Position numbers and translations under genes: made by a program. The notes beneath the pieces are model-generated. The model was not told where the DNA came from, made no database searches, and saw only the letters and a list, made by a program, of their open reading frames with translations. From Myxococcales bacterium (GTDB lineage: Bacteria > Myxococcota_A > Polyangia > Nannocystales > Nannocystaceae), in contig JACKDW010000021.1 in NCBI GenBank assembly GCA_020633295.1, positions 122,935-186,934 on the forward strand: a DNA stretch of 64,000 bases, in the 5' to 3' direction. Shown here piece after piece: positions 7,172 to 16,100 of the stretch (within the stretch, counting starts at the first letter, position 1; each line of letters opens with the position of its first letter).

Positions 7172-9121
7172 CTAGAACTGACCGATCGCCTTGAAGTAGA
7201 CGATCGAGGAGCCGACGCCGGGCTGCCCGAAGAAGGTCCGCGAGAAGCGGGTGTCGCCGCTGCTCAGCTCCACGTCGCGCTGCAGGAACGCGAAGCTGCC
7301 CAGCTCGAAGGTCACGTAGCCCCAGGGCAGCGTGCCGATGATCGAGGGCGCGATCACGCCGGAGGTGCCCTCGCCCGGGTCGTTGTTGGTCGGGAAGTCG
7401 ACCACGCCGAACACGCGGAAGATCAGGTGACGGCCGAAGAACACGACGTCCGTGCCGCCGACGACGTAGTCGCCGATGTGGTCGGCGCCGAACTCGTTGA
7501 TGAAGCCGCGCAGGTACTGGGCCTGCACGTAGACGTGCTTGCCGAAGGTGTAGTCGAGCCCGGCGGTCGCCTTGATGTAGGGGTTCTTGCGGATCGCCGG
7601 CGCGTTGATCTCGTAGACGGGGTTGGCGACGCCGTCGTCGGGCGTCACGTCGATGGAGACCGGCAACTCGACGCGGAGGTCGTAGGCCTGCGGGATGAAC
7701 AGCGCGGCCTCGCCCCACAGCCCCATGTTGCCGAGGAAGGGCAGCTGGGTGGAGAAGTCGAGGCCGACGACCTGCATGCGCGGGTAGACCAGCTTGACGT
7801 CGGAGCGCATCCACGCGCCGGTCTCGGGGTCGGGGTCCTCGCTGAGCGCGGCGAGCTGCGAGGACTCGACCTCGACCGGGAACGGGATGTCGTGACGTCC
7901 GTAGTAGTACGAGGCCGAGAAGTCGACGGGCCCGAGGTTGGAGCCGATCTTGGCGGCGAACTGGCCGTTGGTGAACTTCGCCTTGGGGCTGACCACGGTC
8001 CCGTAGGTCACCGGGTACAGCTTCGGGTTGCGGGGCAGGAAATCATCCTGCAGGAAGCCGATCTTCTGGCGGTCCTCGTAGAACGCGAACGGGATCTCGG
8101 ACTGCGGATCGAGGAGCCCGGCCGCCGCCGACGGGGGCAGCAGCGCGGGGTAGAAGAGCGGCACGTAGATCAGCTGAAAGAACAGCTTCTCCTTGAGCTT
8201 GGGCGGCGCGTAGTCGAGCACCGCCATCTGGTTGGCGATCGGCTCGGTGTAGATCGGCCTGTCCTCGAGGTCATCCGGGTTGATGTTGTTGGTCGGGCTG
8301 AACTTGTCGGCGGTGCCCCAGACGACGATCTGCCGCCCGACCTTGAGGCTGAGCCCGGGCGCGATGTCGTGGAGCGCGACGTAGGCCGCGTCGCTCTCGA
8401 AGTGGAACGGGGTGACGAGCTGCCGCGTCGCCAGGTCGTCGAGGTTCTGGGCCTGCGAGACGCCCATGAACACGGCCTCGATCCCGCCGACGATCTCGAC
8501 GTGGCGGTTCGGGTTGTAGGCGACGTAGGCCTCGACGCGGTTCTCGTTGCGGTCGATGCCGCGCTCCTTCACGCGGTCGACGGCGTAGTAGACGCTGGAG
8601 AGCAGGCGCAGCTTGAAGTCGAGCTTGCCGTCGAAGTGATCGCGGATCGGTCGCTTCTTCGCCTGCACGTCGGGCGGCGGCGGCTTGTCGTCCGCGGCGC
8701 TGTTCGCCGCGCTCTCGCCCGGGGTGCCGCCGCCGTCGCCGAACACGTCGTCCATCGAGACGTCGCTTTGCGGCCCGGACGCAGCGGCCTCGGTCTTCGC
8801 CGGCGCGCTCGCGGAGCCGCTCTCCGACGCGTCGGCCTCGGCCGCGCCGAATACGTCGTCCATGGTCAGCTCGCCCTCGATGCCCTCCTCTTCGGCGGGC
8901 TTCGCCGGCGGCTTCTGCTCGCCCTTCGCGGGGCCGCTCGGCTTCGACGCGCCCGCCCCGACGTCAACGCCGCCGGGCCCCTCGTACCCTCGAGGGTCAG
9001 CCGGCGGCGGAGATTCAGGCGACGAGTCGGGCGCGGGCGCGAGCGAGAGCAGCGCGAGCAGGCTCGCGTTGGCTGATCCGGTGAGGAGCGTTCCGCTGAG
9101 AAGTGCGATGGAGAGCTGCAC
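7172..9121 (-). CDS. DUF1302-like outer-membrane beta-barrel protein
   Basis: The 649-residue product has an N-terminal signal, a long Pro/Ala/Glu-rich periplasmic linker (about 30-150), then a beta-barrel of alternating amphipathic strands (LDFKLRLLSSVYYAVD, RVEAYVAYNPN, and others) ending in an aromatic residue, typical of outer-membrane proteins. The central segment LKVGRQIVVWGTADKFSPTN matches the DUF1302 family signature. Such proteins are usually encoded with an MMPL/RND transporter and a LolA-like protein, as here; the set is thought to move lipidic molecules to the outer membrane. The linker carries two copies of MDDVFG (87-92 and 123-128). The gene follows the LolA-like gene by 39 bp on the same strand and is probably in its operon. 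Confidence 0.8.
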   Translation of the reverse strand: MQLSIALLSGTLLTGSANASLLALLSLAPAPDSSPESPPPADPRGYEGPGGVDVGAGASKPSGPAKGEQKPPAKPAEEEGIEGELTMDDVFGAAEADASESGSASAPAKTEAAASGPQSDVSMDDVFGDGGGTPGESAANSAADDKPPPPDVQAKKRPIRDHFDGKLDFKLRLLSSVYYAVDRVKERGIDRNENRVEAYVAYNPNRHVEIVGGIEAVFMGVSQAQNLDDLATRQLVTPFHFESDAAYVALHDIAPGLSLKVGRQIVVWGTADKFSPTNNINPDDLEDRPIYTEPIANQMAVLDYAPPKLKEKLFFQLIYVPLFYPALLPPSAAAGLLDPQSEIPFAFYEDRQKIGFLQDDFLPRNPKLYPVTYGTVVSPKAKFTNGQFAAKIGSNLGPVDFSASYYYGRHDIPFPVEVESSQLAALSEDPDPETGAWMRSDVKLVYPRMQVVGLDFSTQLPFLGNMGLWGEAALFIPQAYDLRVELPVSIDVTPDDGVANPVYEINAPAIRKNPYIKATAGLDYTFGKHVYVQAQYLRGFINEFGADHIGDYVVGGTDVVFFGRHLIFRVFGVVDFPTNNDPGEGTSGVIAPSIIGTLPWGYVTFELGSFAFLQRDVELSSGDTRFSRTFFGQPGVGSSIVYFKAIGQF

Positions 9122-9160
9122 CTGGCTTCACGACGGCCCCTCATCGGACCGTTGCTCGCC

Positions 9161-9922
9161 TCACCCGCGCAGGAGCGTGCGGCGAGAGAACAGAGAGTCG
9201 TCGACGACGGTGTCGACGTCGATGTCGGTCAACTGGATAACCGTCTCGGCACCCGTCTTCAAGTTCTTCATGCGGATGGTGGTCGGGAACGGCTGGTCCT
9301 TGATCGTCGTCCAGCCCTCGCGCGACTGGGTGCGCACGTGGTTGCCGGCCCCGTCGAAGTAGCGCAGCGTCGTCACGCCGCCCTTGCTGGAGTCGATGAC
9401 GAGCTCGATCTTGCTGAAGGTCGACTCGACGCCCTCCTTGGGGGTGAGCGTCAGCGTGGTCTCGGTGCCGGACTTGCCGTCGAGGCGCGCGTTGAAGAGC
9501 TTGGAGAGGTTGGTCTGAGACATGTCCTCGGGCGTGAACTCGCTGCCGAGGAAGCCCTGCGACTTGGTGTGCGCGGCGATGCGACGGACCTTCTTGAACT
9601 CCGGGCTGTACATGTAGATCGTGTCGGGATCCGTCATCAGGATCTTCATGCCCGCCACGTCGCCTGGCTTCGTGAAGGAGATGAACTGCATCGTCATGTC
9701 CTTCATCTTCATGTCGAACTCGAGCGTCTTCTGCTTCGAGCCGTCGCGCCACACCTCCATGACCGCCGTGTAGGTCTGGTCGGGGAACGCCGCCGCGCGC
9801 TTGTCGACCGCCTCGAGGATCTGGTCGCCGGTGACGCTGGCGGCCTCAGCCGACTGCGAGTACGCGAACGTGGCGGCGGGGACGGCGAGGACGGTGGCGA
9901 GCAAAAACGCGAGACGCTTCAT
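9161..9922 (-). CDS. Outer-membrane lipoprotein-sorting (LolA-like) protein
   Basis: The 253-residue protein has a clear signal peptide (about 1-27, ending SAEA) and the fold pattern of periplasmic LolA/LppX-type proteins: YTAVMEVWRDGSKQKTLEFD, PGDVAGMKILM, TIYMYSPEFKKVRRI and GFLGSEFTPEDM. It matches the subfamily annotated as outer membrane lipoprotein-sorting protein that accompanies MMPL transporters and DUF1302/DUF1329 proteins. Its likely job is to ferry a hydrophobic cargo across the periplasm. The ATG at 9922 has a GGGAG ribosome site 8 nt upstream and a TATAAG hexamer at 9957-9962, so it seems to have its own promoter, separate from the RND gene 332 bp upstream. Confidence 0.85.
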   Translation of the reverse strand: MKRLAFLLATVLAVPAATFAYSQSAEAASVTGDQILEAVDKRAAAFPDQTYTAVMEVWRDGSKQKTLEFDMKMKDMTMQFISFTKPGDVAGMKILMTDPDTIYMYSPEFKKVRRIAAHTKSQGFLGSEFTPEDMSQTNLSKLFNARLDGKSGTETTLTLTPKEGVESTFSKIELVIDSSKGGVTTLRYFDGAGNHVRTQSREGWTTIKDQPFPTTIRMKNLKTGAETVIQLTDIDVDTVVDDSLFSRRTLLRG

Positions 9923-10254
9923 GGTGTGAACTCCCGAGGGGTATGGAGTGGCGCGCTTATAGCGCGAGCACGCTGTTTGGACGGACCAAAGCGTCGCCTA
10001 TTCGCCTGGTCACAGCTGACCATATGCTGGGATCCGCACATACGCCCTACAGGTACCTGTGGACATACCAGAGTCGTAAATCCGCACAACATCGGCAGAA
10101 TTTTGCACGGTGATCCTGGTCACAGTTGGTTCACAATGCGCGAATCCCACGGCCAGGAACCGGGGCAAAGCGCCCCACAACGCGGGCTCCGAGGCCGAAA
10201 ACAAGCGCGGGGCCTCGGGCCGCAGCTCCACAAGTGTGCAGGTCGACGTTCGAT
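9923..10254 (-). promoter_or_regulatory. Regulatory region rich in symmetric sites
   Basis: This AT-richer gap between the RND and LolA-like genes holds, in order: a TATAAG -10-like hexamer (9957-9962, minus strand); TTTGG-n5-CCAAA (9976-9990); TGGTCA-n4-TGACCA (10007-10022); CATATG (10021-10026); the perfect 12-bp palindrome ACAGGTACCTGT (10049-10060); ATCCGCACA twice (10032-10040, 10080-10088); and CCTGGTCACAG twice (10005-10015, 10115-10125). No gene is visible. It probably binds one or more regulators of the export genes. Confidence 0.5.
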
Positions 10255-13023
10255 CTAACGACGGGCGCGATGAAGGCGCGGGACCAACCAGCAGGCCCCG
10301 AGAGCGGCGCCGACCAGCCCGATAGCCAGCCCGGCGCCGAGGTCCCGAAGGGGCGCCATGCCGGAGGCGAGCAGCACGAGGAACGCGAACGCGAGCTGCA
10401 GGGCCGAGATGAGGACGACAGCGCCGAGCTGATCGACCGCCTGCTGCCCGGGCGCGTCTCCGTCGAGTGTGCGCGCGCGGACGCCGAGGTGAATCGCGAA
10501 GTCCACGCCCGCCCCGAGGGCGATGCACGCGACCATGCTGGTGCCGACGCTGACGGGCAACCCGAGCACGCCGAGGATCCCGAGCGTCACGCTGAGGGTC
10601 CAGAGCGCGGGGACGAGCGCGATCAGCTGGCGCGCGAGCAGGAGCACGAGCGCGAGCCCGACCAGCGAGACGATCGTCGAGTCGATGAGGCTGCGGGTCA
10701 CGCTGTCCGCAAACGCCGCGCCGATCACAGGTTGGCCGGTCAAGCGCGCGCGGTACTGGACCTCCCGGGACTCGGCGCCCTCCGGGGCCGCGCGTACGTC
10801 CCACTCTTTATCCTCGAGCTCGCCGAGCACCGCGAGCACGGCGTCACAGCTCGGCGCGCCCTGGCCGTTTGACGACTCCGCCTCGGGCTTCTTCTCGTCG
10901 ACGGCGAGCCCGAGCACGGCGCAGCGCTGCTGCACGACGAACTTCTGCAGGACCTCGTCGACCCATGGGCCGAGGTGCTCGGCGACGAAGGTGACGCCCT
11001 CGGCGTCGTTGCCCGCCAGGGTCGGCTGGGTCTCGCGCAGCAGGGCCTCGAGCGCCGCGCCGCGCGGCTTGATCAGGCGCTTGGGATCGAGCGCCGCGAT
11101 CTCGGCTGGGCTGACGTGGGCTGGATCGACCGGGCTGTCGTCGGAGTTGAGCGCGGTGTCGCGGACCTTGGCGACCTCGGCGAGCAGCTCGGGCGACGGA
11201 TCGGCGAACACGTCGAGGAGCTTGTCGGTGTCGACCGCTCGCCCGAGCACGACCTCGAGGGTCGCGCCGACGTCGGTGATCTGCTGCGCGCGCACGGCCT
11301 CGAGCGTCGTCGCGGCCACGCGCAGCGCCCCGCCCTCGCCGCTGCGGGCGAGCAGCTCGCGGACGCGCTGCGTGATCTCGACCTGGCGCGCGCCCGAGAC
11401 CGGCGCGAGCTTGATGTGAATCAACGCCCCGGTCGCGTCGGCGGTCATGAGCTGCGCCATGGCCGGATGTCCGTCGAGCAAGGCGAACACGCGGGCGCTG
11501 CGAGCCGGCGTCTCGGGGATCCCGTGCCGTCCGCCGAGCGCCTCGTTGAGCACCGAGACGGGGTTGACGACGCTCTGGACGCCGACGACGCCGTCGATCG
11601 CCGAGACCTCGGCGACGATGTCGCGGATCTTTCGCAGCACGACGGGCTCGCGGATGTCGCCCTCGACCGCGACCTGCAGATAGGTGGAGCCGCCGAAGTG
11701 CTCGTTGAAGAAGCGGTTGGCCCTGCGCGGCTCACTGTTCTCGGCGAACACGTTGGAGGTGTCTGGATCGGCGCGGAGCAGCGCGTAGGAGAGGCCGACG
11801 CCGAGCGCGGCGAGCAGCGCGAGCGCCCACCCGGGGGGCCGCAGGCGCAGCGGCATCGCGCGCTCGCGGCGAGCGGCGATCCAGCCCTTCGGGAGCACGG
11901 CGAGCAGCGCCGGCATCACGCACATCGCGAGCGCGAGCAGGACGAGCACGCCGATCCCGGCGGTGACGCCGAAGCGCTTCATGGGCACCTGCGGCATGAC
12001 GTACAGGGCGAAGAACGCGACCGAGGTCGTCAGCCCGCTGATCAGCACGGGGACCTGGAGCTCGCGCAGGGTCGCGGCCGCGCGCTCCTGGCTCGAGCGC
12101 GCGTCGTCCTGTCGCTGATAGCCGGCGAGGATGTGCACGCCGAAGGCGCCGCCGAGCGCGACCATCATGACGGGGATCGAGCTGCTGACGATGGTCAGCG
12201 GCTCTCCGAACGTCCCGTGGGCGCCCATGATCAGCGCGACGCCGAGGCCCGTGACGAGCACGTTGAGCACCGCTGCGGTGAGGCTGCGCAGCAGCAGGCC
12301 CGACACGAGCACGAGCACGCCGATGACGATCGGCGAGAGCCGCTCGATGTCGCTGCGGCTCGAGCGAGCGGCGGCGTCCTCGATGAAGGGCGCGCCGCCG
12401 AAGTGAATCTCGCCGGCCCACGAGCGCTCCTTCGACCAGGCCTCGACCGTCGCCCGCAGGTCGCGGAGCCGCTCGGCTCGCACGGCCACGCGGTCGTCGC
12501 CGGACTCGTGGATCAAGAAGATCAGCAGCGCGGCGGCCTGGCCGTCCTCGGAGATGAAGTTGCCGACGGCGTCCTTCGAGCCGAGCACCCGCGCGCGGAT
12601 GGCCGCCTCGTCCGTCATCGACGTGGGCACCAGCGGCGCGACCTCGAGACCGTCGGGCTTGACCTCCGGGTGCGGGAGATCGGTGTAGGAGAGCACGATC
12701 CGCACACCCGGCCGGTCGGAGAGCGCGCTGCCGAGCTCCCGGACGTCGGCGATGCGCTCCGACGAGAGCATGTCGCCCTCGGCGGGCCCGAGCCCCACGA
12801 GCCCGATCTCGAGGACGCCGAAGGCCTCGGCGATCTCGTGGAACGCCACGACATCTGCGTGATCGGGGGGCAAGAACGCTAGAACGTCGTTATCTTCCTG
12901 AACCTGGGCGATCCCTGGGACGATCCAGACCGTCAACGCGGCCGTGACCGCCAACACGAGCCAGCGCATCCGCACGATCGACGCAGGGAACGCGGTGGCG
13001 AGCCAGGCGAGCAGCTGGTGCAT
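10255..13023 (-). CDS. MMPL/RND-family transporter
   Basis: The 922-residue integral membrane protein has the RND layout: TM1 near residue 20-40, a large periplasmic loop, a block of five to six helices (SPIVIGVLVLVSGLLLRSL, LGVALIMGAHG, VSSSIPVMMVALGGAFGVHI, and others), a second periplasmic loop and a final block of helices. The MMPL-type GGAFGVHILAGYQ segment and its repeat ALGAGVDFAIHLGVRA support a proton-driven exporter of lipids or hopanoid-like molecules (HpnN-like). Cargo cannot be told from sequence. With the LolA-like and DUF1302-like genes downstream it forms a probable inner-to-outer-membrane route. ATG 13023 follows TACAGT by 6 nt. Confidence 0.85.
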   Translation of the reverse strand: MHQLLAWLATAFPASIVRMRWLVLAVTAALTVWIVPGIAQVQEDNDVLAFLPPDHADVVAFHEIAEAFGVLEIGLVGLGPAEGDMLSSERIADVRELGSALSDRPGVRIVLSYTDLPHPEVKPDGLEVAPLVPTSMTDEAAIRARVLGSKDAVGNFISEDGQAAALLIFLIHESGDDRVAVRAERLRDLRATVEAWSKERSWAGEIHFGGAPFIEDAAARSSRSDIERLSPIVIGVLVLVSGLLLRSLTAAVLNVLVTGLGVALIMGAHGTFGEPLTIVSSSIPVMMVALGGAFGVHILAGYQRQDDARSSQERAAATLRELQVPVLISGLTTSVAFFALYVMPQVPMKRFGVTAGIGVLVLLALAMCVMPALLAVLPKGWIAARRERAMPLRLRPPGWALALLAALGVGLSYALLRADPDTSNVFAENSEPRRANRFFNEHFGGSTYLQVAVEGDIREPVVLRKIRDIVAEVSAIDGVVGVQSVVNPVSVLNEALGGRHGIPETPARSARVFALLDGHPAMAQLMTADATGALIHIKLAPVSGARQVEITQRVRELLARSGEGGALRVAATTLEAVRAQQITDVGATLEVVLGRAVDTDKLLDVFADPSPELLAEVAKVRDTALNSDDSPVDPAHVSPAEIAALDPKRLIKPRGAALEALLRETQPTLAGNDAEGVTFVAEHLGPWVDEVLQKFVVQQRCAVLGLAVDEKKPEAESSNGQGAPSCDAVLAVLGELEDKEWDVRAAPEGAESREVQYRARLTGQPVIGAAFADSVTRSLIDSTIVSLVGLALVLLLARQLIALVPALWTLSVTLGILGVLGLPVSVGTSMVACIALGAGVDFAIHLGVRARTLDGDAPGQQAVDQLGAVVLISALQLAFAFLVLLASGMAPLRDLGAGLAIGLVGAALGACWLVPRLHRARR

Positions 13024-13029
13024 GACCTG

Positions 13030-13035
13030 ACTGTA
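13030..13035 (-). promoter_or_regulatory. TANNNT -10-like element for the RND gene
   Basis: Minus strand: TACAGT, 6 nt, ATG 13023. Confidence 0.45.
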
Positions 13036-13207
13036 CCCGCCCCGCCCCTGGTCTCACGAAGCAAATTTACCGGCCGCCCGCGCGACGCGTGATGGCCCGG
13101 GAGGGCCGCGGTGTGGCCCAGGTCATCGACGCGAAGTCGCCGCGCTGCTCAGCGTCGCGAGCGGGCTGCTGGTCGCCGGCGCGTCTCGGGCGACCGCGGC
13201 CACGGAG

Positions 13208-13243
13208 CCAGAACGAAGTTGTAGGGGCTACTTCGAGTTCTGG
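13208..13243 (-). terminator. Stem-loop downstream of ilvE
   Basis: CCAGAAC (13208-13214) plus GAAGT pair with ACTTC and GTTCTGG (13237-13243): 12 bp with a 2-nt bulge and a 10-nt loop, about 65 nt past the ilvE stop. It lacks a T run, so terminator or structured RNA is uncertain. Nothing else is visible in 13024-13308. Confidence 0.4.
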
Positions 13244-13308
13244 CGACAAGGGCAACGGGCGCTTGGGACACGCTCGCGGCCGCGCGGCCGGCGTTACTCA
13301 GCGGCCTG

Positions 13309-14214
13309 CTACGGCCACACGGGCGACAGCCACTCGCTGCGCTTGGCCACGCGCCCGTGGACGACGTCGCCGAAGTACGCCTGCAGCTCGCCCGTGACCG
13401 GCCCGATCCGCTCGGAGATGACGCGGCGGTCCACCGAGCGTACGGGCGTGATCTGGGCTCCGGTCCCGCACAGGAAAATCTCGTCGGCGACGTACAGCTC
13501 GGAGCGCCCGAGGCTGCGCTCGACGAAGGGCATCTGGAGATCCTCGGTCGCCATCTTGATGATCGAGCGCCGCGTGATGCCGTCGAGGTTGTCCTCGGTC
13601 GACGGCGGGCTGTAGAGCACGCCGCGGCGGATCAGGAACACGTGCTCGGCGCTGCCCTCCGAGACCTTGCCCTCCTCGGTCAGGAAGATGGCCTCGTCGA
13701 AGCCGTTGTCGAAGGCCTCGCGCCGCGCGAGCGCGCTGTTGAGGTAGACGCCCGTCGGCTTGGTGCGCGTGGGGATCGCGTTGTCGCGGACGCGCCGCCA
13801 CGAGGACACGCAGACGTCGATCATGTCCTTGTCGATGTAGCGCTTGAGCGGCATGCAGTAGGCCGTGAACAGGCTGTCCTCTTCGCGCAGCACGGGCGCC
13901 AGCATGGGTGAGCCGCTGATGAGCAGCGGCCGCACGTACACGTCGTGGTGGACCTCGTTGCGGCGGATCAGCTCGAGGATGATTTCGCAGATCTCGTCCG
14001 CGGTGCCCGGCAAGCGGAGGCACAGGATGCGGGCCGAGAGCTCCAGCCGTCGCACGTGGGACCAGAGGCGGAAGAGGTTCACCTGGTGCCCGTCGTCCGC
14101 GAGGTACCCCCGAATTCCCCCAAAACATCCGAGTCCGTAGTTGAGCGCTCGCGAGCGGACCGAGATCGTCGCCTTCGCGTCGTCGACGAATTCACCGTTG
14201 AAATACGTGACCAT
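13309..14214 (-). CDS. ilvE: Branched-chain amino acid aminotransferase
   Basis: The 301-residue protein is a class IV PLP-dependent aminotransferase, which transfers the amino group between Glu and Leu/Ile/Val in branched-chain amino acid synthesis and breakdown. Diagnostic parts are FNGEFVDDAKATISVRSRAL and LGCFGGIRGY at the N-terminus, the PLP lysine at about K152 in RTKPTGVYLNS, FDEAIFLTEEGKVSEGSAEH, and a late GTGAQITPV phosphate-binding turn. Length is normal. D-amino-acid transaminase or 4-amino-4-deoxychorismate lyase are relatives, but length and the YLNSALA segment favour ilvE. It is divergent from the lipoprotein gene at 14439. Confidence 0.88.
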   Translation of the reverse strand: MVTYFNGEFVDDAKATISVRSRALNYGLGCFGGIRGYLADDGHQVNLFRLWSHVRRLELSARILCLRLPGTADEICEIILELIRRNEVHHDVYVRPLLISGSPMLAPVLREEDSLFTAYCMPLKRYIDKDMIDVCVSSWRRVRDNAIPTRTKPTGVYLNSALARREAFDNGFDEAIFLTEEGKVSEGSAEHVFLIRRGVLYSPPSTEDNLDGITRRSIIKMATEDLQMPFVERSLGRSELYVADEIFLCGTGAQITPVRSVDRRVISERIGPVTGELQAYFGDVVHGRVAKRSEWLSPVWP

Positions 14215-14379
14215 GCGGCGCGCAGCATGCCAGAGTTTTGCCAGTTATTTCCACCCTGCTTATCTCTTCGTAATCACACGGGAATTAGATCTCTGCTCGG
14301 CTCCCCGGCAGGCCCCATGAACTGTGTTTCCGCGGCGCGGATCGAAGCGCAGCGAGAAAATCGAGGGTTCGCGCGGTCG

Positions 14380-14409
14380 TTTACAAGCCGGACACCCGGT
14401 TCGTATATC
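14380..14409 (+). promoter_or_regulatory. Sigma-70-like promoter for the 14439 lipoprotein
   Basis: TTTACA (14380-14385), an 18-bp spacer, then TATATC (14404-14409), leaving a leader of about 20-25 nt before ATG 14439. It lies in the 224-bp divergent region shared with ilvE. Confidence 0.5.
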
Positions 14410-14438
14410 GAAGAGGGCGCATTTGCGGTCCTCTCGCA

Positions 14439-15845
14439 ATGAAGATGCCGAGCTTGAACCGATCTCGTCGATCTCGTGCGCGTGTGCTGACGCTCGCGTG
14501 GATCGCGGGCGCGGGCTGCTCCGACGACATGACGAGCATCCCGACGGACAGCGGCGATCCATCGATGACGACGACCGGGACCAGCGCCGGCCCGTCCTCG
14601 AGCCCGACGTCGTCGACCTCGCCCGACACATCTTCTTTAACAACGACCTCCACGAGCTCGACGTCGACGAGCTCGACAACCCCGACATCGGCGTCCACGA
14701 GCTCGAGCGCCACGCTCGACACGGAGACCAGCAGCGCGAGCGACCGTCCGCCGGATGTCGGCGAGAACACCACGGGCTCCGACGACTGTCAGGCGCCGGG
14801 CTTGTACACGGCCTGCGACGATCTGGAGTCGGACGACTGGGTGCCGGTGGATCCCAACACGGCGCCGTTTTATGCGCTCGGGCTCGGCTGTCCGGGGGCG
14901 ACGCCGGCCGACGGGATCCCGATCTTCGCCCACTCGTTTCACAGCGTCGACGCGAACGCGTGGCGCGTCGCGGCCGCCTTCGGCACCCACGAGATCAGCC
15001 CTGGCGTTCGGCAATTCTCGGCCCGACCCGCGTACAAGCTCGACGGGAACGGACAGCCGACCCAGCAGGTGCTGATGCCGAGCCACGCGTTCCTGATGCT
15101 GAGCACCGGGCGCATCGCGGCGCTCACGGGCAGCAAGGCGGTCGTCGAGTCGTTCGACAGCCAGGCCGAGAACGGCGACAACAGCAACGACGACGGCGAC
15201 CAGCCGCCCGCGCCGATCGTGCCGAACAAGGGCAGCAACGGCGGCCTCGGCGGCGACGCCTTCCACGACTGCGATGGGGTCGGCGACTGCTCGGACACGC
15301 TGGCCGATCAGTGGGCGCTCGGCGGCGCGGATCCCAACGACAAGATCTGGCTACAGTTTCAGACGATCGTCCCGCCGGAGACGCTGGGGTACCGCTTCGA
15401 CTTCGCGTTCTTCTCGTCGGAGTGGCCGATGTTCGTGGGCACCGGGTACAACGACCTGTTCATCGCCTGGCAGGTCAGCGAGGCCTACACGGGCAACACG
15501 ACCTTCTTGCCGGATCCGGAGAACCCGGGCGAGGGCCTGCCGCTGACGATCACGGCGCTCGACGAGTACATCCAGAGCGAGGGCTTCGCGTGCTTGCCCG
15601 CGAACGATCCCGGCTGCCAGCCGCCCGCGGAGCTCGAGAGCACGGGCTTTGAGCGACGCGCGGGCACCGACTGGGTCACGGCCGAGGCGGCCGTGACGCC
15701 CGGGGAGACCGTGGAGGTCGCGCTGTTCCTCGCCGACATGAGCGACTCGCTGCTGGCCACGCTCGTCCTCCTCGATAACTTCCGCTGGGACTGCGAGGGC
15801 TGCGTGCCCACCGCAGCGGATGACTGCGGCGTCATCCTCGATTGA
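14439..15845 (+). CDS. Choice-of-anchor-L-like lipoprotein, copy 1
   Basis: The 468-residue product begins with a lipoprotein-type signal (WIAGAGC, Cys about 28), followed by about 80 residues of Ser/Thr/Asp/Pro linker. The remaining domain contains FDFAFFSSEWPMFVGTGYND and a preceding beta-rich region, resembling choice-of-anchor-L-type secreted domains in which the protein can be held by various C-terminal anchors. Cysteines near the end (CEGC, DDCG) probably form disulfides. It is very similar in layout and in blocks such as DLFIAWQVSEAYTGNT to the gene at 16101, so the two are tandem paralogues. Binding of cell-surface or extracellular material is guesswork. Confidence 0.75.
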   Translation: MKMPSLNRSRRSRARVLTLAWIAGAGCSDDMTSIPTDSGDPSMTTTGTSAGPSSSPTSSTSPDTSSLTTTSTSSTSTSSTTPTSASTSSSATLDTETSSASDRPPDVGENTTGSDDCQAPGLYTACDDLESDDWVPVDPNTAPFYALGLGCPGATPADGIPIFAHSFHSVDANAWRVAAAFGTHEISPGVRQFSARPAYKLDGNGQPTQQVLMPSHAFLMLSTGRIAALTGSKAVVESFDSQAENGDNSNDDGDQPPAPIVPNKGSNGGLGGDAFHDCDGVGDCSDTLADQWALGGADPNDKIWLQFQTIVPPETLGYRFDFAFFSSEWPMFVGTGYNDLFIAWQVSEAYTGNTTFLPDPENPGEGLPLTITALDEYIQSEGFACLPANDPGCQPPAELESTGFERRAGTDWVTAEAAVTPGETVEVALFLADMSDSLLATLVLLDNFRWDCEGCVPTAADDCGVILD

Positions 15846-16100
15846 CCGCTGGCGTCCGCGCCGCGTCATGTGGATTGACGGCAGCAAAGCTGCGTAAGTT
15901 ATTCACAGGATTTTCACTGACGTCTCGGCGTACTCGTCCGTGCACCCGGCCTGGTTTGCGCGCGCCGCCGCGGCCTCGTATACGATGCGTGTACAAGCAC
16001 GCTGCGCACGCTGTTCTCTGTGTTGTATGTTGACCTTCAGGCCAGACACGAGGGCCGGCACAGCGCCGCGATAACTCGACCAGAGGTCCACGAGGGGTAC

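Noticed and set aside
10975..12882. 635-codon plus-strand frame opposite the RND transporter
   Set aside because: Arg/His/Glu-rich composition with no domain; the minus strand encodes clear MMPL helices.
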